A stretch of DNA of 64,000 nucleotides from Chryseobacterium piperi (GTDB taxonomy: Bacteria; Bacteroidota; Bacteroidia; Flavobacteriales; Weeksellaceae): contig NZ_CP023049.2 in the NCBI RefSeq assembly GCF_002285635.2, forward strand, positions 3,658,001 through 3,722,000, given 5' to 3'. This document shows, in pieces, positions 52,003-61,743 of this stretch. Under the pieces are notes generated by a model. The model did no database searches. It saw only the letters and a list, made by a program, of their open reading frames with translations, and had not been told where the DNA came from. How positions within the stretch are numbered: position 1 is the stretch's first letter; every line of letters begins with the position of its first letter. The translations under genes were made by a program, and so were the position numbers.

Positions 52003-52557
52003 CTATTTTAATCGATCCGGGTTTTGTTTCAGGAAGCTTTCCCAGCCCGAGAAAGATTTTGTATCTGCGATAGTTCCTGAGTTGAAATGGTGGCATACCG
52101 CTACGGCAAGGCCATCGGATGCATCCAGATATTTTGTAGGAAACTCTTTCAGGTTTAAAAGGTTTTGAAGCATTCCGGCTACCTGTTCTTTACTGGCATT
52201 TCCATTACCGGTAATAGCCATTTTTATTTTCTTGGGAGAATATTCTGTGATCGGAATATTCCTGTGCAGGCTTGCGGCCATAGCAACTCCTTGCGCTCGG
52301 CCTAACTTTAACATACTTTGTACATTTTTACCAAAGAAAGGAGCTTCGAGTGCCACTTCGTCGGGATGATATTCATCAATCAGAGCAAGCGTTTTATCAA
52401 AAATATATTTGAGTTTGGTTTCGTGATTGGGATATTTTTTTAGAATAAGTTCATGAATCGATATCATCTCCATTTTCCCCTTCTTAACGGAAATAATCCC
52501 GAATCCCATAATGGCAGTCCCTGGGTCTATACCTAAAATTATTTTTTCTGGAATCAT
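52003..52557 (-). CDS. ruvC: Crossover junction endodeoxyribonuclease RuvC
   Basis: A 184-aa Holliday-junction resolvase of the RNase H fold. Catalytic acids sit in IILGIDPGTAIMGFG (Asp near residue 9), in ALEAPFFGKN (Glu near 70), and in the C-terminal LDASDGLAVAVCHH. The ATG at 52557 begins the conserved sequence. The frame stays open for 31 more codons without homology, ending almost at the start of the divergent gene. RuvA and RuvB are not in the window. Confidence 0.95.
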   Translation of the reverse strand: MIPEKIILGIDPGTAIMGFGIISVKKGKMEMISIHELILKKYPNHETKLKYIFDKTLALIDEYHPDEVALEAPFFGKNVQSMLKLGRAQGVAMAASLHRNIPITEYSPKKIKMAITGNGNASKEQVAGMLQNLLNLKEFPTKYLDASDGLAVAVCHHFNSGTIADTKSFSGWESFLKQNPDRLK

Positions 52558-52653
52558 TGAGTCAAAGATATGACTTTCTGCTTTTTTTTCATTAGAAAAA
52601 AAATAATAAAAATAAATCTTAATTTGGTGAAATCTTCTTAACTTCATCAAAAA

Positions 52654-53151
52654 ATGATCATGAAAAATTTACTAAACCTTTTCGTGTTTCCTGTTTTTGT
52701 TCTTTGTAGCTTTCTGCAAGTGAATGACTTAATGACAGGAGGCCCAATTAGAAATGAAAAATCACAGGAAGGCAAAAATCAGATCGGCTACCTGTTTTTC
52801 AAAGTTGAAAAAAGTAGTTCAGGTATGGAAAAAATTACCTTGGAGGGAAAGAAAATAACAGGAGGAAAGCTTAAGGCTATTCCTGCTTTTGACAGAAGTT
52901 CTCTTGGTATTGGAGACTTTATTGTGTCTTTAACCGATGCTAACGGGAAAGAGTTTACAAAGCAGATTGTTGAAGATCCATTGAATCAGAACATGGAAAG
53001 TTTTGAAAAAGAGGGAATCAAAAGACATAAAGTTTCCCTTAATAGTGCAGAATTCAGTATTCGGTATCCTCATTCTTCCGAAATAAAAATTGTGAAAATT
53101 GAGAAGGCCACCAATGCTGGTAATCAATTATTATTTACCCAAAAACTATAG
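52654..53151 (+). CDS. Secreted protein, probable partner of the M64 peptidase
   Basis: A 165-aa protein (start 52654 or the Met two codons on) with an N-terminal hydrophobic segment (about residues 4-22, LLNLFVFPVFVLCSFLQV). The rest is a beta-rich domain of about 140 residues (ITLEGKKITGGKLKAIPAFD, FSIRYPHSSEIKIVKIEKA). It ends 2 bp before the start of the M64 peptidase gene, so the two are surely cotranscribed. A chaperone, inhibitor or propeptide-like role for the peptidase is possible but unsupported by sequence. Confidence 0.65.
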   Translation: MIMKNLLNLFVFPVFVLCSFLQVNDLMTGGPIRNEKSQEGKNQIGYLFFKVEKSSSGMEKITLEGKKITGGKLKAIPAFDRSSLGIGDFIVSLTDANGKEFTKQIVEDPLNQNMESFEKEGIKRHKVSLNSAEFSIRYPHSSEIKIVKIEKATNAGNQLLFTQKL

Positions 53152-53153
53152 CC

Positions 53154-54518
53154 ATGAAAAAAACTTTACTTTTATTACTTATCAGTACCTTCTGTTTTTC
53201 CCAGACTTTTCAAACAGTAGCGCTGCTCAATAATGGTTCTAATGATAACCGCATTAATATTGCGGTTTTAGGTGATGGGTTTACTTCAGCACAACAAAAT
53301 AATTTTGTGTCGTCAGCACAATCGACGATTAATTATCTTTTTACCAAAAGCCCTTATACAGAATATAAAAATTATTTTAATGCCTATGCTGTAAAAGTTG
53401 TTTCGACCCAGACTGGTGTGAAGCATCCCGGAACAGCAACAGATGTTACGGAACCCGTAATTCCTGTTTCCAATCCTAATAATTATTTAGGCTCTTCTTT
53501 TGACTTTGGGGTTCACCGATGCATTTACAGCAATACGACCAATAAGGTAGCACAGGTACTGGCAGCAAATGTACCGGATTATGATATTACTTATGTTCTC
53601 GGAAACTCTACAGAATATGGAGGTTGTGGCGGAACATATGCATTTGCATCCTTAAACGGGGCTGCGAATGAAATTGTCGTTCACGAGCTGGGTCACTCAT
53701 TCGGAAAACTTGCTGATGAATACTGGTTTGCAGGAACTGGAGAATCTCCCAATAAGACTCAAAATTCTAATACCGCAACGATCAAATGGAAAAACTGGCT
53801 TGGACTGAATAGCGTTGGAGTATATCCTTATACTGAAAGCCCTTCATGGTACCGTCCGCATCAGAATTGTGAAATGAGATATTTAGACAGACAATTCTGT
53901 TCTGTATGTAAAGAGGCCATTATTGAAAGAATACATTCCCTGGTTTCTCCAATAGATTCTTATACACCAGCGAATAGTAGTACCTTGAACGGAAATGCTG
54001 CCGCTACATTTACAGTGAATGAAGTTTTGCCTATTCCTAATACATTGGTCAACTCATGGATGCTTAATGGAACTACTCTTTCTTCAACCAGCAATTCCTT
54101 GACCGTTTCTCCGGGGCAGTTAAATAACGGTACTAATACCCTTATTTTTTCGGTAACGGATAACAGCCCATTAATAAAAGTTACTAATCATAATACAGTT
54201 CATTTGGCAACCATAACTTGGAAATTGAATAAATCCTCTACATTGAGAATATCTGAAGTTAAAGCCGAAGAAAGGAGATTTAGTATTTATCCAAATCCTG
54301 CTGAAAATGAATTTTACATCCGAGGTAAACAGAGTTTTTCTAAAAATGTAAAAGTAGCATTGTATGACGGAGCAGGTAGAATGATTCCTGTGAAGTTTGA
54401 AATGAAGGATTCTTCAACCATCTGGGTAGGTATTCAAACGATTCCGACAGGGACTTATACTTTAAGTGTTATGGAAGACGAAGGTCTTATTATTTCTCAG
54501 AAAATCGTAAAAGAATAA
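53154..54518 (+). CDS. M64-family metallopeptidase with T9SS sorting domain
   Basis: A 454-aa secreted protein (signal ends TFCFSQ). The catalytic domain of the IgA-peptidase M64 type runs from about residue 20 to 265: NIAVLGDGFTSAQQNNFV, then the zinc motif HELGHSFGKLADEYW near residues 177-191, and a Cys-rich end (NCEMRYLDRQFCSVCKEAII). An Ig-like domain follows (about 270-365), and the C-terminal sorting domain is RFSIYPNPAENEFYIRG to the end. The short gene upstream is cotranscribed. Confidence 0.92.
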   Translation: MKKTLLLLLISTFCFSQTFQTVALLNNGSNDNRINIAVLGDGFTSAQQNNFVSSAQSTINYLFTKSPYTEYKNYFNAYAVKVVSTQTGVKHPGTATDVTEPVIPVSNPNNYLGSSFDFGVHRCIYSNTTNKVAQVLAANVPDYDITYVLGNSTEYGGCGGTYAFASLNGAANEIVVHELGHSFGKLADEYWFAGTGESPNKTQNSNTATIKWKNWLGLNSVGVYPYTESPSWYRPHQNCEMRYLDRQFCSVCKEAIIERIHSLVSPIDSYTPANSSTLNGNAAATFTVNEVLPIPNTLVNSWMLNGTTLSSTSNSLTVSPGQLNNGTNTLIFSVTDNSPLIKVTNHNTVHLATITWKLNKSSTLRISEVKAEERRFSIYPNPAENEFYIRGKQSFSKNVKVALYDGAGRMIPVKFEMKDSSTIWVGIQTIPTGTYTLSVMEDEGLIISQKIVKE

Positions 54519-54540
54519 TTTCTAGATATTCATTGCTATA

Positions 54541-54572
54541 AAAAAGAATCGACCTTATAAGACCGATTCTTT
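54541..54572. terminator. Bidirectional terminator
   Basis: AAAGAATCG pairs with CGATTCTTT around a further CTTATAAG palindrome, with A and T runs outside. It serves the M64 peptidase gene and the convergent 2'-5' ligase gene. Confidence 0.85.
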
Positions 54573-55094
54573 TTATTTTAATTCTTTTTGTGCTATAGGA
54601 ACCCATCTTCCGTCATGGCGAAGAACTAATATTTTATCAACTATGAATTTAGTTTTGTAAGTTTTCTCTTTGTAAATCTCCCATGCTTTCAGGTAGTTCT
54701 CGTAACTTAAATCTCTGTAGCCAACTGTCATATGAGGAGTAAAAGAATATTTCATAAAATTAAAATGTTGTTTTACTCTATGGTGAAGTGCTGTCAAATT
54801 CTCATTAGGCACTGGATGAACAAATAATACAGGATTTTTAGGATTGGGGAAACTTCCAAATCCGTTCAGCTCAACTTCAAAAGGTGAAAGGTTTGTATCA
54901 ATTTTATTAAATGCCGTAAGGATGTCACTTTCCAGCTCAATTTCCCTTGAAAAAGGAGGAAATAAGGTGATGTGTGCATCATTTTTAATAGCCTTTGAAT
55001 TATGATAATTTATAAACAGATCCTGTTTAAAAAATTTGATCTCGTCAATGATCTGTTGAGGGGGATAGATGGCTATGAAATACAATTTTTTCAT
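54573..55094 (-). CDS. 2'-5' RNA ligase family protein
   Basis: A 173-aa protein of the 2H phosphoesterase superfamily. The two H-x-T motifs that define the active site are HITLFPPF (about residues 42-49) and HMTVGYR (about 120). The length is typical. Such proteins open or form 2'-5' or cyclic phosphodiester bonds in RNA or nucleotides, but the substrate cannot be told here. The ATG overlaps the stop of the upstream serine hydrolase gene by four bases. Confidence 0.88.
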   Translation of the reverse strand: MKKLYFIAIYPPQQIIDEIKFFKQDLFINYHNSKAIKNDAHITLFPPFSREIELESDILTAFNKIDTNLSPFEVELNGFGSFPNPKNPVLFVHPVPNENLTALHHRVKQHFNFMKYSFTPHMTVGYRDLSYENYLKAWEIYKEKTYKTKFIVDKILVLRHDGRWVPIAQKELK

Positions 55095-56257
55095 GGAAGC
55101 AATTTAGTGCTATTTTCAGGAACCGTGTTGATCATTTCTTTTTTCAGATCAATGACTGTATTTTCAATAGCGTCCGTTGCTTTCTTTATTTCAATATGAG
55201 GTTTAAAGATTGAGTTTTTCCCTTTGGACTCATCGGCAATATTAGAAAGTATAATCACTGAGGTTTTAGTTTCGGGATAGTAAATATTAAGGGATGGGGA
55301 GCCTTTAATATATCCACTGTGGAAATAAGAAACAGGTTTTCCGATATTCATCATAATACCATATCCATATCCCATTTTACCAAACACGGCATGTTGTCTT
55401 TCTGAGCTCTTGGAGATAAATCTATTAAGGGTTTCCGGTTTAATGATCTTTCCTCCGTATAAAGCGTGGTTCCAGATTTGGAGATCCTGTATTGTAGAAA
55501 GAATACCACCCGCAGGTGTTCCGATTTCTTTTCCGCCCAGTCTCTTAGGCATGTTAGGCACTTTCTCTGCATTTTTTTCAGTTCCAAGATAAGCGCTTGC
55601 GAAGTTTTTACCATTGCCATTAAATGAGGTTCCTGTTGAAGAATTGCTCATTCCGGTTTTTGAAAATAATTGTAGGACATTCTCATCATACGTTTTCCCG
55701 GTAACCTTCTCAACGATTTTTCCTAATGCATTAAAGCCATCATTGGAGTAGAAAAAACCTGTTCCACTTTTGAAAAGTAACCTTCCTCCGAACATATTCA
55801 ATCCTGATGTGTGGTTTAAAAGTTGATGAATAGTAATATTTTCATATTCTTTGGTCTGGAATTCCTTTAGATACTTTGAAACCTTATCCTCTGTATTTAA
55901 TTGGCCTTGTTCTGCCTGAAGCAGGATGAGAACCGCAGTAAATTGCTTGCTTACAGAGCCGATAGCAAAAATTGTATTGTTGTTGATCTTGGTTTTATTT
56001 TCAAAATTAGAAAATCCGTTTTCTTTTTGATACAGTTGAACCGAATCTTTGAAAACACCGACACTTCCATTAAAGTTATATTTTTTAAATATAGAATCAA
56101 TCTGGCTGGCTAGCAATTTTTTCTCAAATGCTGTAATAGCTGAATCTACAATCGCATTTCTGTTAATAGTATCAATAGGTTCCGGAGTATTCTTACAAGC
56201 GGTTAAAGAGAAAACAATGACTAATAAAGTCAGTAATAGATTGGAAATTTTCAACAT
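55091..56257 (-). CDS. Serine hydrolase, beta-lactamase/DD-peptidase family lipoprotein
   Basis: A 388-aa lipoprotein with lipobox SLTAC (Cys near residue 21). The beta-lactamase-like domain (about 50-350) has the nucleophile motif S-x-x-K in AIGSVSKQFTAVL, Y-x-N in FYSNDGF and a later HSGYIKG that stands for the third (H/K-x-G) motif. This is the class C/penicillin-binding-like serine hydrolase group. It probably works on peptides or esters in the periplasm, and penicillin resistance cannot be assumed. It is coupled to the downstream 2'-5' ligase gene by a 4-bp overlap. Confidence 0.88.
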   Translation of the reverse strand: MLKISNLLLTLLVIVFSLTACKNTPEPIDTINRNAIVDSAITAFEKKLLASQIDSIFKKYNFNGSVGVFKDSVQLYQKENGFSNFENKTKINNNTIFAIGSVSKQFTAVLILLQAEQGQLNTEDKVSKYLKEFQTKEYENITIHQLLNHTSGLNMFGGRLLFKSGTGFFYSNDGFNALGKIVEKVTGKTYDENVLQLFSKTGMSNSSTGTSFNGNGKNFASAYLGTEKNAEKVPNMPKRLGGKEIGTPAGGILSTIQDLQIWNHALYGGKIIKPETLNRFISKSSERQHAVFGKMGYGYGIMMNIGKPVSYFHSGYIKGSPSLNIYYPETKTSVIILSNIADESKGKNSIFKPHIEIKKATDAIENTVIDLKKEMINTVPENSTKLLP

Positions 56258-56521
56258 TTGTCTTTAAGTTTATGCTAAAAACCCAGCAAAAAGGATGCAA
56301 ATCGAGTATTTTGAATTAAAAAAATAAGTTTTAAGTTTCAAAGCTATTCGGTAAAACTAGCCAAAAAGGGAATTATATTTTCATCACATTAAGCACAGAG
56401 GAATTAATTTAAGGATATAATAATGATTGCTCTGTCTGGATAGAAAGAAAATTTATATGAAAAAGATAAAAAATTACGTATCGGATGATAATTATGTAAA
56501 TAAAAATAGGATAGAAAGTAA

Positions 56522-56529
56522 TACTTTTG
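56522..56529 (+). promoter_or_regulatory. -7 box of the broken decarboxylase gene
   Basis: TACTTTTG lies 20 bp before the ATG at 56550. No TTTG is found at the right distance upstream. The rest of the 292-bp gap shows no gene or hairpin. Confidence 0.4.
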
Positions 56530-56549
56530 AGTAGATTATTGCTCTAAAA

Positions 56550-57959
56550 ATGAAAACATACCTTGAAAACGATTTGTCTCAAATTGACCATTTACTGGAC
56601 ATCATAAAAAAACAAAGTATATCGTATCTCGATACAATATCGGATAGACGAACATCTGTTGAACATGATGTGTTCTTTGATCATGAATCATTACCTGAAG
56701 AAGGTTATGGAGCGGAAAAAGTACTGGAAATCTTTAATGAAAGATTTGAACAGGCTATCGTTGGGTCATCAGGACCGAGATACTGGGGATATGTTACCGG
56801 AGGCTCTACGCCTGCTTCCATAGCAGGGGATTGGCTTGCTTCGGTGTATGATCAAAATACACAATCATCAAAAGGGCAAGGAGATGTTTCTGCCATGATT
56901 GAATTAGAGGCTATCAATCTGATGCTGGATCTTTTAGGTCTTCCTAAAAGCTTTCTAGGAGGCTTTGTTACCGGAGCGACCATGTCCAATTTTACTTGTA
57001 TGGCAGTAGCCAGACAATGGATTGGAAAACAGAAAGGAGAAGACATTGCTAAAAATGGAATTTCTAGTCCTCTTAAAGTTTTAACAGCTACACCACATTC
57101 TTCCAGTTTGAAATAACTTTCACTTTTGGGAATAGGAAGCAGCAATACCATAAAGATTAAAACCATTGAAGGAAATCGAGAAGCCATGTGTATGAGTGAC
57201 CTGGAAAGCCGGATTATCGAATTACAAGGCGAACCATTCATTCTGATTTCGAGCGGTGGAACCGTAAATACGGTAGACTTTGATGATTTTAAAACCATTG
57301 CAGAGCTCAAAAAGAAATATAAATTCTGGTGGCATATTGACGCTGCATTTGGTGGTTTTGCTGCTTGCTCTGATAGCTACCGACATTTGATAGAAGGATG
57401 GGAATGGGCAGACAGTATTACGATAGACTGTCATAAGTGGCTTAATGTTCCTTATGAGAGTGCGGTATTTTTTGTAAAAGAGGACTATAAAATTTTACAG
57501 GTAGAAACTTTTCAAAATTCCAATGCTCCTTATCTGGGAGATCCGTTAGAAAATTTTAGTTATTTAAATTTTCTTCCCGAAAACTCAAGAAGGCTAAAGG
57601 CTTTGCCTGCATGGTTTTCAATAATGGCTTATGGTAAAAAAGGCTATCAGCAAATTGTAGAAAATACGATAGAGCTTTCAAATCAATTCGGACAACTCAT
57701 TGAAAACGGTGAACATTTTAAGCTATTAGCTCCGGTACGGCTTAATACGGTTTGTTTTACCCTGAAAACTCAAGAAGATCAGGATAAGGTTAGTCTATTT
57801 TTGGAAAGGCTTAATAGTACAGGCAAAGTTTTTATGACGCCTACTTTTTACGATCAGCACAAAGGGATAAGAGCTGCTTTTGTGAACTGGAGAACGGATG
57901 AGAGAGATGTTGAGATGGTATTTAATCTAATGAATGAAATAATGCTAACCTTAAAATAA
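56550..57959 (+). pseudogene. PLP-dependent group II decarboxylase/aminotransferase, broken by an in-frame TAA
   Basis: One reading frame of 469 codons before the final stop is cut by TAA at 57114-57116 (codon 189). The two parts (188 and about 280 residues) are in the same frame and join without loss: ATPHSSSLK, stop, then LSLLGIGSSNT. Family features are split across the two parts: GYVTGGSTPAS and the HSS motif near 184 before the stop, then WHIDAAFGGFA and the PLP-lysine segment DCHKWLNVPYES (Lys near 295) after it. One C-to-T change of a CAA codon would explain it. The downstream part has no good start. The gene is probably inactive, unless the stop is a sequencing error or is read through. 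Confidence 0.85.
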
Positions 57960-57997
57960 GGAATAAAGCTAAAAAGACCAACATACCATTTATAAAA

Positions 57998-58046
57998 TAT
58001 TCGTGCATTCGTGGCTTCAGAATTTATTGCCACGAATGCACGAATA
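57998..58046. repeat. 18-bp perfect inverted repeat of a dispersed type
   Basis: TATTCGTGCATTCGTGGC (57998-58015) and its exact complement (58029-58046) surround a 13-nt loop. The arm is of the ATTCGTGNATTCGTGGC kind common between genes in flavobacterial genomes. It lies between convergent genes but has no T run of note on the forward strand, so it is a weak terminator at most. Confidence 0.65.
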
Positions 58047-58101
58047 AAAATAGCAGACTGAAATTATTTCGACAGGGCTATTATTTATAGTAATCTGCAG
58101 A

Positions 58102-58815
58102 TTATCTGGATATCAAATCACAAAACCAGAAGACATACTCATCATCATTTTCGTTATCCTCAGACTTAGGCTTTGGATATGTTTTCTTTACTATTTCACC
58201 TACTTCGAACTGAATGGGGTTTTTAAAAATAGGCCCATCAAACGTGAAGGTATGAAACTCACCATTTTCTCCGCAAGGATCTACATTTTTAGGGAGATCA
58301 GCTAAAAATTGTTCATCAATAATTCTTCCTGCGAAACTTTTGTCCAGATAGGTTTCATTTACACAAGTGACAATCGTTTTAAAACCTAAATTCAAAAATT
58401 CATGAATAAGGCTGGTTGTATTTTCTTTCCACAATGGAAAAACAGCTTCCATTCCGACAGCTTTTAGTTGTTCTTCTCTATAAGTACGAAGGTCTTCTAA
58501 GAAAATATCCCCGAAAATAGAATAGGTGATACCCCGTGATTTCATGTCATTCATCTTTGTATTCATCAATTCACGATATATTTCCATGGAAGGTTCTTTG
58601 GGAAGTTCCATCTTAATTAAAGGAATGCCAATACTCAATGCCTGTTGCTCTAAAAGAGAAACGTGAACCCCATGCATGGAAATTCTCTGATACTCTTCAT
58701 TAATGCTTGTAAAGAGGCATGTGACTTCAAATGTGTTACTTTTTAGAATTTTATATAATGCAAGTGCAGAATCTTTTCCGCTACTCCAGTTAAACAGAGC
58801 TTTTGAGATTTTCAT
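58102..58815 (-). CDS. Diphthine-ammonia ligase-like ATP pyrophosphatase
   Basis: A 237-aa protein of the PP-loop ATPase superfamily, DUF71/ATP_bind_4 type. The PP-loop is WSSGKDSALALYK (residues about 10-22). The middle has GDIFLEDLRTYREEQL and ends of the catalytic core in DPCGENGEFHTFTFDGPIF, the family signature. In eukaryotes the family completes diphthamide. Bacteria lack diphthamide, and here the substrate is unknown. It is a single gene, divergent from the M16 peptidase gene. Confidence 0.85.
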   Translation of the reverse strand: MKISKALFNWSSGKDSALALYKILKSNTFEVTCLFTSINEEYQRISMHGVHVSLLEQQALSIGIPLIKMELPKEPSMEIYRELMNTKMNDMKSRGITYSIFGDIFLEDLRTYREEQLKAVGMEAVFPLWKENTTSLIHEFLNLGFKTIVTCVNETYLDKSFAGRIIDEQFLADLPKNVDPCGENGEFHTFTFDGPIFKNPIQFEVGEIVKKTYPKPKSEDNENDDEYVFWFCDLISR

Positions 58816-58929
58816 TAATTAGTGATGTTTTTTATATATTTATTGTAATGTTTTGTAGGTTAGAGTTGTCTTATTAATAAATGGAGGTCCTTGTTTTTTT
58901 AAATTTAAACGAAATTAAACAAAATACAG

Positions 58930-61662
58930 ATGAAAAATTTACTATTTGGAACGGCGGTTCTATTTTTAACAGGAATTACAACCCCTGTTTTTTCGCAAAA
59001 AGCTGAAACACCAAAATTTGTTGGGAATATTGAAGGGATAAAAGAATACTCTTTGAATAACGGAATGAAAGTTCTTTTAATCCCTGATGCCTCACAAAGT
59101 AATATGGTCGTCAACATTATTTATAATGTGGGCTCAAAAGACGAAGGGTATGGGGAAAAAGGAATGGCACATTTGCTTGAACATATGCTGTTCAAGAGTA
59201 CTAAAAATCTTGGCGATATCAAAAAGCAGCTCTCTGATAAAGGAGGTCAGGCTAATGGAACGACCTGGTACGATAGGACGAATTATTTTGAAATTTTTCC
59301 TTCTAATGAAGAGAATTTAAAATGGTCTTTGCAAATGGAGGCTGATAGAATGATCAATGCGACCATCTTGCAAAGTGATCTGGATAAAGAATTTTCTGTG
59401 GTAAGAAATGAGTTTGAGATCGGAGAAAATGATCCTACAAGAGTCATGATCCAGAATGTATTCTCAAATGGATATACCTGGCATAATTACGGAAATAGCA
59501 CAATCGGGAGTAAAGAAGATATTGAGCGTGTAAAAGCTCCAACACTACGAAAATTCTATGAAAAATACTATCAGCCTGATAATGCAACTTTAATTATTGC
59601 TGGAAAATTTGATGAGAATAATGCTTTAAAATATATTTCAGAATATTTTTCTGTATTACCGAAGCCTGCTCGTGAGTTGGGAGGAACATATACTGTAGAG
59701 CCTGCACAAAATGGAGAAAAATACTTTGAAATTAAAAGAAATAATGATAAGCAAATCATAGCTGTTGGTTATCATACATCAGCGTATGCAGATAAAGATT
59801 ATGCTGCCTTAGCAGCACTTTATGAGATTCTTACATCCGACCCTTCAGGATATTTATATAAAAGTTTAGTGGAAACTCAAAAGGTTTCTGCTATCTGGAC
59901 GTTTAATCCGGCCTTGAGAGATCCGGGAATGGTCTATTTTAATTTTGACGTTTCCAAGGATAAAAATCTGGATGAAATTACAAAACTTGTAAGAACAGAA
60001 TTAGATCAAATATCATCCATGAAGTTTACCCAGGAAGATCTTACAAGAGCGAAATCAAAGTTGGTTAAAGGTATCGAGAATAAAAAAAATAATACTATTA
60101 ATTATGCGATTGGTCTTACGGAAATTGTAGGGGCAGGAAATTACAAACTCAATTTTCTTTACAGAGATAATGTAGAAAATTTGAAATTGGAAGATATCAA
60201 TAGAGTGGCTCTAAAATACTTTAAGAATAATAATCGTACCATAGGAGTTTTCAGGCCTTCTCCAAATGAAGAAAGGGTTTTCCCTACAGAGTTTAGAGAT
60301 AATCAGCTTGCGGATTTGGTAAAAGATTATAAAGGAAGAGCTTTGGAAAAAGAGCCGGCTCCTTTTGAAGCCTCTATTGCTAACATTAAGAAAAACCTGA
60401 CAGAAGGAAAGCTTTCTAACGGGATGAAATACGGGCTTATTAATAAAGAACTTAAAGGGGATAAGATACAGGGAACTTTCCGTCTCAGAATCGGAAACGA
60501 AAAAGATCTTCAGGGTAAAGAAGCGGTTGCAGGCATGGCTGCATCCTTATTAAAATCGGGAACTAAAACCAGAAAAAAAGAACAGATCCAAGATGATTTG
60601 GATCAGATGAAATCTTCGGTTTATGCTTATGTTTACGAACAGAATTTAATTATTGGTATCAATACCTATAAACAGTACTACCCGAAGGTAATGGCTATTG
60701 TACAGGATATGCTATCCAATGCGACATTCCCTGAAAATGAACTGACTAAAACGATTACTGAAACCAATACGCAATTAGAAGGACAGCTTAAAGATCCTCG
60801 GGCTATTGCAAATAATGAATTGCAAAGAATGGCTTCTCCATATCCGAAAACAAGTATTTTTTATATTGCTCCTTTGCAGGAACAAATTGATAAAAATAAA
60901 AAAGTAACCAGAGCACAAGTGGTCGATTTCTATCAGAATATTATGGGCGCTTCAGATGGTGCAGGAACCTTGATTGGTGCAATTGATTCAAAACTAGCTT
61001 CCTCTGAATTAGAGAAGACATTTGGGAAATTTACTGCTAAATCAAAATTTGTAGAAGTAAAACCAACATTTTTTGACACTAAAAAACAAGATAAAAATAT
61101 CATTACCCCAGATAAAGAAAATGCAGTAGCCCTTGGAACTTCAAGCTTTAAGATGACACAAGACAATCCTGATTATCCGGCTTTGGTAATGGCTAATGAA
61201 ATTTTAGGAAGTGGAGGATTTCTTTCCGCAAGGTTACCAATGAGGTTGCGGGAAAAAGATGGGATTTCTTATGGGGTAGGTTCCTATCTGAATGTTCCGA
61301 TTACCAATGATGTGGCTTCCTGGAACTATTATGCTTTTCTTAATCCAACCAAGAGGGATGCTGTAGAAGCTGCTGTAAAAGAAGAGGTAAATAAAGCATT
61401 AGCTTCTGGGTTTACTCAGCAAGAGTTGGATTCTAATAAGCAAAGCTATGGTAATCAAAGAACAACAAGTTTAGGGTCAGATAATACACTCATGAATTTG
61501 GTTAACAATAATCTTCTTTATGGAGTTCCTTTGGAAAGGTTTGATGAACAGAATTTAAAAGTTCAGAATCTGAAATTATCTGAAGTTAATGCAGCCTTGA
61601 AAAAATACCTTTCTGAAAATAATATAATTTCTGTTTTTGCTGGGGATTTTAATAAGAAGTAA
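58930..61662 (+). CDS. M16 family zinc peptidase, two-domain periplasmic form
   Basis: A 910-aa protein with signal peptide (ends TTPVFSQ). It holds two M16 units. The first (about 35-450) has the inverted zinc motif HLLEHMLF (H-x-x-E-H near residues 80-84) and a distal Glu region (RNEFEIGENDPTR). The second (about 490-905) lacks HxxEH, as usual for the structural half of fused pitrilysins. It would degrade peptides in the periplasm or at the outer membrane. It is a single-gene unit with a strong terminator. Confidence 0.92.
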   Translation: MKNLLFGTAVLFLTGITTPVFSQKAETPKFVGNIEGIKEYSLNNGMKVLLIPDASQSNMVVNIIYNVGSKDEGYGEKGMAHLLEHMLFKSTKNLGDIKKQLSDKGGQANGTTWYDRTNYFEIFPSNEENLKWSLQMEADRMINATILQSDLDKEFSVVRNEFEIGENDPTRVMIQNVFSNGYTWHNYGNSTIGSKEDIERVKAPTLRKFYEKYYQPDNATLIIAGKFDENNALKYISEYFSVLPKPARELGGTYTVEPAQNGEKYFEIKRNNDKQIIAVGYHTSAYADKDYAALAALYEILTSDPSGYLYKSLVETQKVSAIWTFNPALRDPGMVYFNFDVSKDKNLDEITKLVRTELDQISSMKFTQEDLTRAKSKLVKGIENKKNNTINYAIGLTEIVGAGNYKLNFLYRDNVENLKLEDINRVALKYFKNNNRTIGVFRPSPNEERVFPTEFRDNQLADLVKDYKGRALEKEPAPFEASIANIKKNLTEGKLSNGMKYGLINKELKGDKIQGTFRLRIGNEKDLQGKEAVAGMAASLLKSGTKTRKKEQIQDDLDQMKSSVYAYVYEQNLIIGINTYKQYYPKVMAIVQDMLSNATFPENELTKTITETNTQLEGQLKDPRAIANNELQRMASPYPKTSIFYIAPLQEQIDKNKKVTRAQVVDFYQNIMGASDGAGTLIGAIDSKLASSELEKTFGKFTAKSKFVEVKPTFFDTKKQDKNIITPDKENAVALGTSSFKMTQDNPDYPALVMANEILGSGGFLSARLPMRLREKDGISYGVGSYLNVPITNDVASWNYYAFLNPTKRDAVEAAVKEEVNKALASGFTQQELDSNKQSYGNQRTTSLGSDNTLMNLVNNNLLYGVPLERFDEQNLKVQNLKLSEVNAALKKYLSENNIISVFAGDFNKK

Positions 61663-61682
61663 TGCTTGATTGTATTGACTCA

Positions 61683-61726
61683 AATAACAAAGCCGTAGAT
61701 TAAAAATTCTACGGCTTTGTTATTTG
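61683..61726. terminator. Strong bidirectional terminator
   Basis: A 17-bp stem AATAACAAAGCCGTAGA/TCTACGGCTTTGTTATT (61683-61699 with 61709-61725) with A/T-rich ends lies between the M16 peptidase and the convergent mutase gene. Confidence 0.9.
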
Positions 61727-61743
61727 TTTAATATTATATTACA

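Noticed and set aside
57126..57959. A separate gene starting after the decarboxylase stop
   Set aside because: It has only a TTG start, no promoter or leader, and continues the same frame and family as the part before the TAA, so it is the second half of one broken gene.
57998..58046. CRISPR repeat unit
   Set aside because: Only one inverted pair is present, with no regular array of repeats and spacers and no cas genes.
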